Below, in pieces: positions 11,002 to 18,891 of a stretch of DNA of 64,000 nt. How positions within the stretch are numbered: position 1 is the first letter of the stretch; the number at the start of each line of letters is the position of its first letter. Source of the DNA: Oharaeibacter diazotrophicus (GTDB lineage: Bacteria; Pseudomonadota; Alphaproteobacteria; Rhizobiales; Pleomorphomonadaceae); NCBI RefSeq assembly GCF_004362745.1, contig NZ_SNXY01000010.1, positions 64,501-128,500 of the forward strand, in the 5' to 3' direction. Under the pieces are notes generated by a model. That model was given only the letters and a program-made list of their open reading frames with translations. It did not search any database and was not told where the DNA came from. The position numbers and the translations under genes are program-made.

Positions 11002-11268
11002 CGCTCGAAGCCGCAATTCATCCCTCCCCTCAGAGGGGAGGGTCCGAGCGAAGTGTTCAGCCCTCCGATCCGAATTGGTCCGCGGAGGCGGACCATCCAC
11101 GGGGTTCGGCACGCGCCATCCGGTTCCAATCGGGCGGCCCCGTCGGGACGTGGGTGGTCCGCCTCCGCGGACCAAGCCGTTGAAAGCGTCGTGCGACGCT
11201 CTCGCCACCGGCGAAGGGAACGCCGCTCGACGCGCGGAGAGGGGAAGGATGAATTGCGGCTTCGAGCG
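11002..11268. repeat. 267-bp segment bounded by 22-bp perfect inverted repeats
   Basis: The outer arms at 11002-11023 (starting CGCTCGAAGCCGCAATTC) and 11247-11268 (the exact reverse complement) match over all 22 bp. Inside the left arm is a CCCTCCCC/GGGGAGGG hairpin (about 11022-11042), and the REPIN-like pair lies at the centre. It fills most of the 392-bp gap between the SDR start and the response-regulator stop. No target-site duplication is visible at the edges. It resembles a small non-autonomous, MITE-like repeat, but mobility is unproven. Confidence 0.6.
11075..11175. repeat. REPIN-like inverted pair, copy 1
   Basis: Two units of about 27 bp face each other: 11075-11101 (TTGGTCCGCGGAGGCGGACC then ATCCACG) and 11149-11175 (its near reverse complement). 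Each unit is itself a palindrome, GGTCCGC/GCGGACC with a 4-nt loop. A second copy of the whole arrangement is at 21874-21972. Both have GCCCTCCGA a short distance upstream. Confidence 0.7.
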
Positions 11269-11302
11269 CTTCCCTTGCGTGTCTCCCCTGTGATCTCCGC
11301 GG

Positions 11303-12220
11303 TCAGCCGTCGCCGAGGGCGCGCAGCGCCGCGACCGCGGCGGCCGAGCGGCTCTCGACGCCGAGCTTCTGGTAGATCACCTCGAGGTGCTTGTTCACCG
11401 TGCGCGGCGACAGCCCGAGGATCTCGCCGATGTCGCGGTTGGCCTTGCCGTGGCTGATCCAGAACAGCACCTCGGCCTCGCGGTTGGTGAGCTGGAAGCG
11501 CTCCTTCAGGAGGAAGATCCGGCCGTCGCCGTCGTCGCCGGAGAGCCGCAGCAGCACCTCGCCGCCGCCGACCCGGCCGACGAGGCTCAGCGCCAGCTTC
11601 GGCCCGTCGGGCACGGCGAGTTCGAAGCCGCCGCCGTCGCCGCCGGCGAGGCTGGCCGCGAGCCAGCGCCGCGCCGGTTCCGGCAGCAGGCTGCCGTCGG
11701 CGGTCTCCTCGAGGCTGGCGCCGATCAGCCGGCCGGCCTGGGGCGTCGTCCACAGCACCCGGCCGCCGTCCTCGACCGCCAGGAGATGGCGGCCGGTGGT
11801 GTCGAGCGCGTCGCGGGCGCTGCGGGCGGCGCGGGCGTTGGCGAGGTGGGCGCGGATCCGCGCCAGCATGGCGTCGATTACGATCGGCTTGGTGACGTAG
11901 TCGACCCCGCCGGCGGCGAAGCCCTCGACGATGTGCTCGGGCTCGGTCAGGCCGGTCATGAAGATCACAGGCACGTCGGCGGCGCGGCTCTTCTTGAGGC
12001 GGCGGCAGGTCTCGAAGCCGTCGATGCCGGGCATCACCGCGTCGAGCAGCACCACGTCCGGGGTGATCTGCTCGACGAGCTCCAGCGCCTCCTCGCCGCC
12101 GAGGGCGACCAGCACCATCGCGCCGGCCTCGTCGATGGCGTCGGTGAGGAGACGCAGGGTCTGCGGGCTGTCGTCGACCACCAGGACGACGTCGCGCCGG
12201 GGCTTCGCGTCAGGCGCCAT
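11303..12220 (-). CDS. REC-LuxR response regulator linked to the permease-kinase
   Basis: A 305-residue regulator. The receiver (about 10-125) has VVLVVDDSPQ and phospho-acceptor Asp60 (VVLLDAVMPGIDGFE). A PAS-like central stretch of about 90 residues (HLLAVEDGGRVLWTTPQAGRL onward) separates it from a C-terminal LuxR helix-turn-helix (about 245-300; LTNREAEVLFWISHGKANRDIG, SPRTVNKHLEVIYQKLGV). Its start codon overlaps the 3' end of the permease-kinase gene by 11 bp, so the two are coupled and very probably one two-component system. The likely target is the divergent urt operon, by position. Confidence 0.9.
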   Translation of the reverse strand: MAPDAKPRRDVVLVVDDSPQTLRLLTDAIDEAGAMVLVALGGEEALELVEQITPDVVLLDAVMPGIDGFETCRRLKKSRAADVPVIFMTGLTEPEHIVEGFAAGGVDYVTKPIVIDAMLARIRAHLANARAARSARDALDTTGRHLLAVEDGGRVLWTTPQAGRLIGASLEETADGSLLPEPARRWLAASLAGGDGGGFELAVPDGPKLALSLVGRVGGGEVLLRLSGDDGDGRIFLLKERFQLTNREAEVLFWISHGKANRDIGEILGLSPRTVNKHLEVIYQKLGVESRSAAAVAALRALGDG

Positions 12221-15200
12221 CGCGGTGGGCCTCCAGGCGGCGGACGAAACCCTTGAAGTCGAAGCGGTCGACGAGGGCGCGCAGCTCGCCGACCAGCGGG
12301 CCGCCGTCGGCGCCGATGCCGTCGAGACGGGCCTCGATGCCCTTGAGGTAGCCGATCCGGCCGAAGCGGATCAGGTCCTCGACGTCGCCGCCCGCGAGCG
12401 CGCCCGTCGCCGGCGCGGCGACGGCGGCGTCGGGCGCGGCGGGGGCCGGCTCCTCCTCGATCCAGTCGAGGTCGAGGAACTGGCCGATCCGCTCGATCAG
12501 GCGGGCGAGCGCGAAGGGCTTCGGCAGCGTGGCGTCGTGGGCGGCGTCCTCGCCGGTGGGGGCGTCGGCGTCGACCAGATGGGCCGACACCATCATGATC
12601 CGCCCGCCCTGGCCGCGGGCGCGCAGCGAGCGGGCGAGCGACCAGCCGTCCTCGCCGGGCATGGTGACGTCGAGCAGGAAGAGGTCCGGCGACACCGCCT
12701 CGGTCAGGTTGCGGCAGGACGCGGCGTCGGTCGCCTCCAGCACCACGAAGCCGAGCGGCCCCAGGACGTCGCGCATCAGGGCGCGCTGGTTGGCGTCGTC
12801 GTCGACCACCATGATGGTCCGCCGCGGCCCGCGGTAGCCGGTGACCGGCCGCTTCGGCTGCACCGCCGCGCCCGGCGCGTCGACCGCGGTCATCATCAGG
12901 CGGACGCGGAAGCTCGAGCCCTCGCCGGGCCGGCTGGTGAGCCGGATGTCGCCGCCCATCAGCTCGACCAGCATCTTGGTGATGGTGAGCCCGAGGCCGA
13001 GCCCGGGCACCGCCAGCGCCTCCGGCCGCGCGCCGCGCTCGAACGGCTCGAACACGCGGGCGGCGTCCTCGGGGTCGATGCCGACGCCGGTGTCGGCGAC
13101 GGTGATGGTCGCGGTCTGGCTGCGGTAGGCGACGGAGAGCGTCACCGAGCCTTCCCGGGTGAACTTCACCGCGTTGGAGAGCAGGTTGATCAGCACCTGC
13201 CGGAGCCGCTTCTCGTCGGTGCGCACCACCTCCGGCACGGTCGGCGCGCGCTCGTAGTGGAAGGCGAGGCCCTTTTCGCGCGCCTGCAGCGCGAACATCT
13301 CGACCAGGGGATCGACGAGGTCGGCGACGCGCACCTCGGCGCGCTGGATCTGCAGGCGGCCGGCCTCGATCTTGGAGATGTCGAGCAGGCCCTCGATCAG
13401 GCGGGCGAGGTGCTCGGCGCTCTTGCGGATCAGCGCGACGCGGCCGCGGCGGATCTCCGGCACCAGCGGATCGGCCTCGAGCAGCTGGGCGTAGCCGAGC
13501 ACCGCGTTGAGCGGGGTGCGGAGCTCGTGGCTGAGGCCGACGACGTAGCGGCTCTTGGCGAGGTTGGCGGCCTCGGCGGCCTCCTTGGCCTTCTGCAGCG
13601 CGGCGTCGGTGCGCTTGTGCGCCTCGATCTCGTCGAGGAGGAGGGTGGTCTGGCGCCGGGTCTCCTCCTCGGCGACGCGCCTGCTCGACTGCGCCAGCAC
13701 GAAGAACCACGTCACGATGCCGGCGACCACCAGCAGCACGAAGAAGGCGCCCCAGAGCGCGCCGGCGATGGTGGCGCCGAGGGCGGGGTCTGTCTTCGGC
13801 ACCTGGACCCAGATCAGCGTCAGCACCAGCGCGATCACGCCGGCGGACAGGGCGAGGCCGCCGCCGTATTGCACCAGCGCCGGGTCGACCCGCCGGCCGA
13901 GCGCCGCCGGCAGCAGCGCCGACAGCCCGGCCGTCACCTGCGCCTCGAAGCGCGCCTCAGGCTTGCAGACGTCGTGGCAGCGGGCGTCGAGGGTGCAGCA
14001 CAGCGAGCAGATCGGCCCGGAATAGGCCGGGCAGAACGAGGTGTCCTCGCTCTCGAAGGCGTTCTCGCAAATCGAGCAGCGGATCGCCGGCTTCAGGGCG
14101 TAGGACCGGCGCGGCTTGCGGGCGAGGGCGTAGCGCCCGCGCGTCGCCGCCGCGATCGCCGGTGCGGCGACCAGGGTGGTGGCGAGCGCGACGAAGGGCG
14201 CGAGCGCGTGGGCGGCCGGCCCGAGCACGCCCGACAGCGCCACCAGCGCCGCCGCCATCGCCGCCACCATCGAGCCGACCCCGACCGGGTTGACGTCGTA
14301 GAGATGGGCGCGCTTGAACTCGATGCCCGGCGGCGACAGCCCGAGCGGCTTGTTGATGCCGAGGTCGGCGGCGACGGTGCCGAGCCAGGACACCGCGGCG
14401 ATCGCGAACAGCCCGAGCGTCTGCTCGAGCGCCCGGTAGATCCCGAGCTCCATCAGCAGCAGCGCGATCGAGACGTTGAACACCAGCCAGACCACCCGGC
14501 CGGGGTGGCTGTGGGTGAGGCGCGAGAAGAAGTTCGACCACGCCAGCGAGCCGGCGTAGGCGTTCATCACGTTGATCTTGAGCTGCGACACCACCACCAG
14601 CAGCACGGTGGCGGCGAGCACCATGCCGTTCGAGGAGAACACCGCGGCAAAGGCGGCGTTGTACATGGTGGCGGGCTCGGCGGCGTGTTCGGGCGCGACG
14701 CCGGCCTCGAGCGCGACGACCGCGAGGAAGGACCCGAACAGCAGCTTCGGGATGCCGAGCACGATCCAGCCCGGGCCGGCGGCGAGCCAGGCGAAGGTCC
14801 AGCTCTTGGCGTTCTTCGCGGTGCGGACGGGCAGGAAGCGCAGGATGTCGACCTGCTCGCCGATCTGCGGCAAGAGCGCCAGGATCACCGACGCCGCCGC
14901 CCCGAAGCGCAGGAGGTCGAAGCCGCTGCCGTCCGCGCCGGCGTCCTGGAGGCCGGGAAAGCCGGTCCAGGCGGCGACCGCGCCGGGGTCGTGGCCGAGG
15001 ATGAACGGCAGCGGCAGGAGGTTCAGCACGATCCACAGCGGCTGGGTGCCGAGTTGGAACCGCGAGATCAGCGCGATGCCGTGGGTGACGAGCGGGATCA
15101 CGGCGAGCGACGACAGCACGTAGCCGAGCCAGAGCGGCACGCCGAGGCAGATCTCCAGCGCCGTCGCCATGATCGAGGCTTCGATCGCGAACAGGATGAA

Positions 15201-15578
15201 GGTGAAGCTGGCGTAGATCAGCGACGTCACCGTCGAGCCGACGTAGCCGAAGCCGCCGCCGCGGGTGAGCAGGTCGATGTCGACGCCGTGACGGGCGGCG
15301 TAGCGGCCGATCGGCAGGCTGGCGAGGAAGATCGCCGCGCCGGCGACCAGGATCGCCGCCACCGCGTTGGTGAAGCCGTAGGCGAGGGTGATGGTGCCGC
15401 CGATCGCCTCCAGTGCCAGGAAGGAGATCGCGCCGATGGCGGTCTGCGCCACCTGCTGGCAGCTCCAGCGCCGCGCCCGCCGCGCCGTGAAGCGCAGCGC
15501 GTAGTCCTCCAGCGTCTCGTTGGCGACGAACTGGTTGTAGTGGCGCCGAACCGGAAGGATCCGCTGCTGTCCGCTCAT
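12210..15578 (-). CDS. NCS1-like permease / 8-Cys cluster / hybrid histidine kinase fusion
   Basis: A 1122-residue membrane sensor. Residues about 1-490 form a 12-helix transporter-like domain resembling purine/cytosine (NCS1) permeases (for example GFTNAVAAILVAGAAIF, RGGGFGYVGSTVTSLIYAS). Residues 501-538 carry eight cysteines (501, 504, 516, 524, 527, 528, 534, 538), suggesting a zinc or Fe-S site. Two further helices follow (about 570-640), then a coiled coil, HisKA with His684 (GLSHELRTPLNAVLGY), HATPase (NLLSNAVKF, ADTGVGID), a receiver with Asp970 (LFLLDVTMPGEDG) and a short C-terminal tail. The architecture parallels transporter-kinases such as CbrA. Divergence from urtA suggests it senses urea or a purine-derived compound. 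Confidence 0.9.
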   Translation of the reverse strand: MSGQQRILPVRRHYNQFVANETLEDYALRFTARRARRWSCQQVAQTAIGAISFLALEAIGGTITLAYGFTNAVAAILVAGAAIFLASLPIGRYAARHGVDIDLLTRGGGFGYVGSTVTSLIYASFTFILFAIEASIMATALEICLGVPLWLGYVLSSLAVIPLVTHGIALISRFQLGTQPLWIVLNLLPLPFILGHDPGAVAAWTGFPGLQDAGADGSGFDLLRFGAAASVILALLPQIGEQVDILRFLPVRTAKNAKSWTFAWLAAGPGWIVLGIPKLLFGSFLAVVALEAGVAPEHAAEPATMYNAAFAAVFSSNGMVLAATVLLVVVSQLKINVMNAYAGSLAWSNFFSRLTHSHPGRVVWLVFNVSIALLLMELGIYRALEQTLGLFAIAAVSWLGTVAADLGINKPLGLSPPGIEFKRAHLYDVNPVGVGSMVAAMAAALVALSGVLGPAAHALAPFVALATTLVAAPAIAAATRGRYALARKPRRSYALKPAIRCSICENAFESEDTSFCPAYSGPICSLCCTLDARCHDVCKPEARFEAQVTAGLSALLPAALGRRVDPALVQYGGGLALSAGVIALVLTLIWVQVPKTDPALGATIAGALWGAFFVLLVVAGIVTWFFVLAQSSRRVAEEETRRQTTLLLDEIEAHKRTDAALQKAKEAAEAANLAKSRYVVGLSHELRTPLNAVLGYAQLLEADPLVPEIRRGRVALIRKSAEHLARLIEGLLDISKIEAGRLQIQRAEVRVADLVDPLVEMFALQAREKGLAFHYERAPTVPEVVRTDEKRLRQVLINLLSNAVKFTREGSVTLSVAYRSQTATITVADTGVGIDPEDAARVFEPFERGARPEALAVPGLGLGLTITKMLVELMGGDIRLTSRPGEGSSFRVRLMMTAVDAPGAAVQPKRPVTGYRGPRRTIMVVDDDANQRALMRDVLGPLGFVVLEATDAASCRNLTEAVSPDLFLLDVTMPGEDGWSLARSLRARGQGGRIMMVSAHLVDADAPTGEDAAHDATLPKPFALARLIERIGQFLDLDWIEEEPAPAAPDAAVAAPATGALAGGDVEDLIRFGRIGYLKGIEARLDGIGADGGPLVGELRALVDRFDFKGFVRRLEAHRDGA

Positions 15579-15830
15579 GCCCCGTCGCCGTTCCCGCCCG
15601 CCTCGCGCCCCATGCAAGATCGGGGCAGTTCGCCGATCCCCGCCGTCCGCGCCCGATCCGGGCGTCGGTCTGCCCGATTTTCGATCACCTGCCCAGGTCG
15701 TGGGCATGGCCGGTTTTACGTCAATCGACGTATGGCCGCCATGGGGCGCGGTGTCCACTCTCGGCGTCGAGCGGTGCGGCGGCCTCGGGGCCGCTCGATC
15801 GCGACCAATCCTGACAGGGGGAAGTTTCCG
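15579..15830. promoter_or_regulatory. Divergent permease-kinase / urtA promoter region
   Basis: The 252-bp gap between divergent start codons includes the palindrome TACGTCAATCGACGTA at 15717-15732 (6-bp perfect arms, 4-nt centre), a reasonable operator for the dimeric LuxR-type regulator encoded beside it. AGGGGGAAG before 15831 is the urtA ribosome site. Confidence 0.5.
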
Positions 15831-17123
15831 ATGTCGATGACGACCTGGACCCGCCGCACGGTGCTCGGCGCGATGGCCGCCGGCCTGACGCTCTCGGCGA
15901 GCGGCATCGCGCTCGCGGCCGACGACACCATCAAGATCGGCGTGCTGCACTCGCTGTCGGGCACGATGGCGATCTCCGAGACGACGCTGAAGGACACCGT
16001 CCTCTACCTCGTCGACGAGCAGAACAAGAAGGGCGGCCTGCTCGGCAAGAAGATCGAGGCGGTGGTCGTCGACCCGGCCTCGGACTGGCCGCTGTTCGCC
16101 GAGAAGGCGCGCGAGCTGATCGAGAAGGACAAGGTCACCGCCGTGTTCGGCTGCTGGACCTCGGTGTCGCGCAAGTCGGTCCTGCCGGTGTTCAAGGAGC
16201 TGAACTCGATCCTGTTCTACCCCGTCCAGTACGAGGGCGAGGAGAGCGAGCGCAACGTGTTCTACACCGGCGCCGCCCCGAACCAGCAGGCGATCCCGGC
16301 CGTCGACTACCTGATGAACGAGGAAGGCGTCGAGCGCTGGGTCCTCGCCGGCACCGACTACGTCTATCCCCGCACCACCAACAAGATCCTCGAGGCCTAC
16401 CTGAAGGCCAAGGGCGTGGCCCCCGAGGACATCATGATCAACTACACGCCGTTCGGTCATTCCGACTGGCAGTCGATCGTGTCCGACATCAAGAAGTTCG
16501 GCTCCGCCGGCAAGAAGACCGCGGTGGTCTCCACCATCAACGGTGACGCCAACGTCCCGTTCTACAAGGAGCTCGGCAACCAGGGCATCAAGGCCGAGGA
16601 CATCCCGGTCGTGGCGTTCTCGGTCGGCGAGGAAGAACTCGCCGGCCTCGACACCGGCCCGCTGGTCGGCCATCTCGCCGCCTGGAACTACTTCCAGTCG
16701 GTCGACACCGAGGCCAACGCCTCGTTCATCGACGGCTGGCACAAGTTCATCAAGAACGACAAGCGCACCACCAACGATCCGATGGAAGCCACCTACATCG
16801 GCTTCAACGCCTGGGTGAAGGCGGTCGAGGCGGCCGGCACCACCGACACCGACGCGGTGCTCGACGCGATCATCGGCGTCACCGTGCCGAACCTGACCGG
16901 CGGCTACGCCACCGTCATGCCGAACCACCACATCACCAAGCCGGTGCTGATCGGCGAGATCCAGGCCGACGGCCAGTTCGAGGTGGTGTCGGAGACCCCG
17001 CCGGTGGTCGGCGACGAGTGGTCGGACTACCTGGAAGGCTCCAAGGACCTGATCTCGGATTGGCGCAAGCCGCTGTCCTGCGGCAACTTCAACGTCGTCT
17101 CGGGCAAGTGCGGCGGCGCCTGA
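15831..17123 (+). CDS. urtA: Urea ABC transporter substrate-binding protein
   Basis: A 430-residue periplasmic binding protein of the amide/urea family. The N-terminus (WTRRTVLGAMAAGLTLSASG, cleavage near ALAADD) is a twin-arginine-like signal peptide. UrtA-typical segments include IKIGVLHSLSGTMAISE, CWTSVSRKSVLPVFKELN, LFYPVQYEGEE, TDYVYPRTTNKILE and FSVGEEELAG. It binds urea or short-chain amides and delivers them to UrtBC. It is the first gene of urtABCDE. Two strong hairpins separate it from urtB, which would favour higher expression of the binding protein. Confidence 0.95.
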   Translation: MSMTTWTRRTVLGAMAAGLTLSASGIALAADDTIKIGVLHSLSGTMAISETTLKDTVLYLVDEQNKKGGLLGKKIEAVVVDPASDWPLFAEKARELIEKDKVTAVFGCWTSVSRKSVLPVFKELNSILFYPVQYEGEESERNVFYTGAAPNQQAIPAVDYLMNEEGVERWVLAGTDYVYPRTTNKILEAYLKAKGVAPEDIMINYTPFGHSDWQSIVSDIKKFGSAGKKTAVVSTINGDANVPFYKELGNQGIKAEDIPVVAFSVGEEELAGLDTGPLVGHLAAWNYFQSVDTEANASFIDGWHKFIKNDKRTTNDPMEATYIGFNAWVKAVEAAGTTDTDAVLDAIIGVTVPNLTGGYATVMPNHHITKPVLIGEIQADGQFEVVSETPPVVGDEWSDYLEGSKDLISDWRKPLSCGNFNVVSGKCGGA

Positions 17124-17143
17124 CGGGCGCGACGGAGGCCGAC

Positions 17144-17215
17144 CACGGTCCGGGCGCGGCCCGGACCGTGCATGTCTCCAAACCGCAGGCGGCGCGCGCG
17201 GGGGGCGCGCGCCGC
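17144..17215 (+). terminator. Tandem hairpins between urtA and urtB
   Basis: The first stem, 17144-17170, has 12-bp perfect arms (CACGGTCCGGGC / GCCCGGACCGTG, loop GCG). The second, 17189-17215, has 11-bp arms (GCGGCGCGCGC / GCGCGCGCCGC) around five G. No T-run follows, so partial termination or 3'-end protection of urtA mRNA is more likely than full termination. Confidence 0.6.
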
Positions 17216-17265
17216 TTCGTCCTTCCGGGGACCCCCGTTCCGTGTGCCCCGACCAGCTGAAACGG

Positions 17266-18891
17266 ATGCCGATGACGATCCTGCGGCTGCTCCTCACCTT
17301 CGTCCTGCTCGCCGTCGCGCCGCTCGCGGCCCGCGCGGCGACCGCCATATCCGATCCGGACCTGACGCGCCTCGTGAACGCGCTCGGCGCCGGCGGCTTC
17401 GACGAGACCGAAGCGGCGATCGCCGCGCTCGCCGCGTCCGGCGACGACCGCGTCGCCGGCATCCTCGACAAGCTCGGCGCCGGCGACCTCGTGGTCCGCA
17501 AGGCCGACCGGGCGGTGTTCCTGGCCGAGAAGGCCGGCTCCGACGTCAAGCTCGTCAGCCCGGTCGACGGCTCCGACGGCGGCGTCGTCGCCAAGGGCGC
17601 GATCGAGAAGCTCAAGGTCAACAACCGCCTGCGCCGTTCGATCGCCTCCGCCGTCGGCGCGCTGACGCTGATGAGCCCGGACGCCGCCGTGCGCCGCGCC
17701 GCCGCCGAGGCGGTGATGAAGTCGCGCGACGCCGCCGCGATCCCGGTGCTCGACCGCGCCGTCGCCGCCGAGACCGACGCCTCGGTCCGCGCCGTCATGG
17801 TCGCCGCCCGTGCCTCCGCGGTGCTCGCCTCCGACCTGCCCGAGGCCGACAAGCTCGCCGCGATCGACACCATCGGCGCCCTCGGCACCCGCGACGCCCT
17901 CGGCCTGCTCTCCGCCTACACCGGCGCCGGCGGCGCGATCGGCGAGGCCGCGACGCGCGCCGCCGCCGGCATCGAGAACGAACTCGCCCTCTGGGACGCC
18001 GGCCAGAACGTCTGGTACGGCCTGTCGCTCGGCTCGGTGCTGCTGCTCGCCGCCATCGGCCTCGCCGTCACATTCGGCGTGATGGGCGTCATCAACATGG
18101 CCCACGGCGAGATGGTGATGCTCGGCGCCTACACCACCTTCGTGGTGCAGGAGGTGATCCGCACCTCGGCGCCCGCCCTGTTCGACCTCTCGCTCCTGAT
18201 CGCCCTGCCGCTCGCCTTCCTGGTCGCCGGCGGCGTCGGCATCCTGATCGAGCGCACCGTGATCCGCTGGCTCTACGGCCGGCCGCTCGAAACCCTGCTC
18301 GCCACCTGGGGCGTGTCGCTGATCCTGCAGCAGGCGGTCCGCTCGGTGTTCGGCGCCAACAACCGCGAGGTCGGCAACCCCTCGTGGATGTCCGGCTCCT
18401 TCATGGTCGGCGAGATCCAGGTGACGTGGTCGCGCCTGTGGATCATCGTCTTCGCGATCCTGGTCTTCCTCGCCCTGCTCGCCGTGCTGCGCCGCACCGC
18501 CTTCGGCCTGCAGATGCGCGCGGTGACCCAGAACCGGCCGATGGCCTCCGCCATGGGCATCCGCACCCCGCGGGTCGACGCGCTGACCTTCGGCCTCGGC
18601 TCCGGCATCGCCGGCATCGCCGGCGTCGCGCTCAGCCAGATCGACAACGTCAGCCCCAACCTCGGCCAGGGCTACATCATCGACAGCTTCATGGTCGTGG
18701 TGTTCGGCGGCGTCGGCAATCTCTGGGGCACGCTGGTCGGCGCGCTGACGCTCGGCGTCGCCAACAAGTTCCTGGAGCCCTACGCCGGCGCGGTGCTCGG
18801 CAAGATCCTGCTGCTCGTCTTCATCATCCTGTTCATCCAGAAGCGGCCGCGCGGTCTGTTCGCGCTGAAGGGAAGGGCGATCGAGGCATGA
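17266..18891 (+). CDS. urtB: Urea ABC transporter permease UrtB
   Basis: A protein of about 541 residues. After a signal-like N-terminus (MTILRLLLTFVLLAVAPLAARAA) comes a roughly 220-residue periplasmic helical-repeat region typical of UrtB, then a LivH-type permease domain with about eight helices (from VWYGLSLGSVLLLAAIGLAVTF; conserved FGVMGVINMAHGEMVMLGAY and VVFGGVGNLWGT). It forms the urea channel with UrtC. The start is uncertain: ATG at 17266 or 17272, or a GTG at 17242. Its stop overlaps the urtC start (ATGA). Confidence 0.93.
   Translation: MPMTILRLLLTFVLLAVAPLAARAATAISDPDLTRLVNALGAGGFDETEAAIAALAASGDDRVAGILDKLGAGDLVVRKADRAVFLAEKAGSDVKLVSPVDGSDGGVVAKGAIEKLKVNNRLRRSIASAVGALTLMSPDAAVRRAAAEAVMKSRDAAAIPVLDRAVAAETDASVRAVMVAARASAVLASDLPEADKLAAIDTIGALGTRDALGLLSAYTGAGGAIGEAATRAAAGIENELALWDAGQNVWYGLSLGSVLLLAAIGLAVTFGVMGVINMAHGEMVMLGAYTTFVVQEVIRTSAPALFDLSLLIALPLAFLVAGGVGILIERTVIRWLYGRPLETLLATWGVSLILQQAVRSVFGANNREVGNPSWMSGSFMVGEIQVTWSRLWIIVFAILVFLALLAVLRRTAFGLQMRAVTQNRPMASAMGIRTPRVDALTFGLGSGIAGIAGVALSQIDNVSPNLGQGYIIDSFMVVVFGGVGNLWGTLVGALTLGVANKFLEPYAGAVLGKILLLVFIILFIQKRPRGLFALKGRAIEA

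Noticed and set aside
11002-11302. CRISPR-like array
   Set aside because: The repeats are inverted and unequal in spacing, with only two units each; there is no regular direct-repeat and spacer pattern and no cas gene.
11931-17123. A 1730-codon plus-strand open frame running into urtA
   Set aside because: The part before 15831 is low-complexity Arg/Gly/Asp-rich sequence antisense to the permease-kinase; only the UrtA part is real.
12210-17888. Upstream extension of the permease-kinase frame to 17888
   Set aside because: The extension is antisense to urtA and urtB. The protein starts naturally at 15578, just before the first membrane region.
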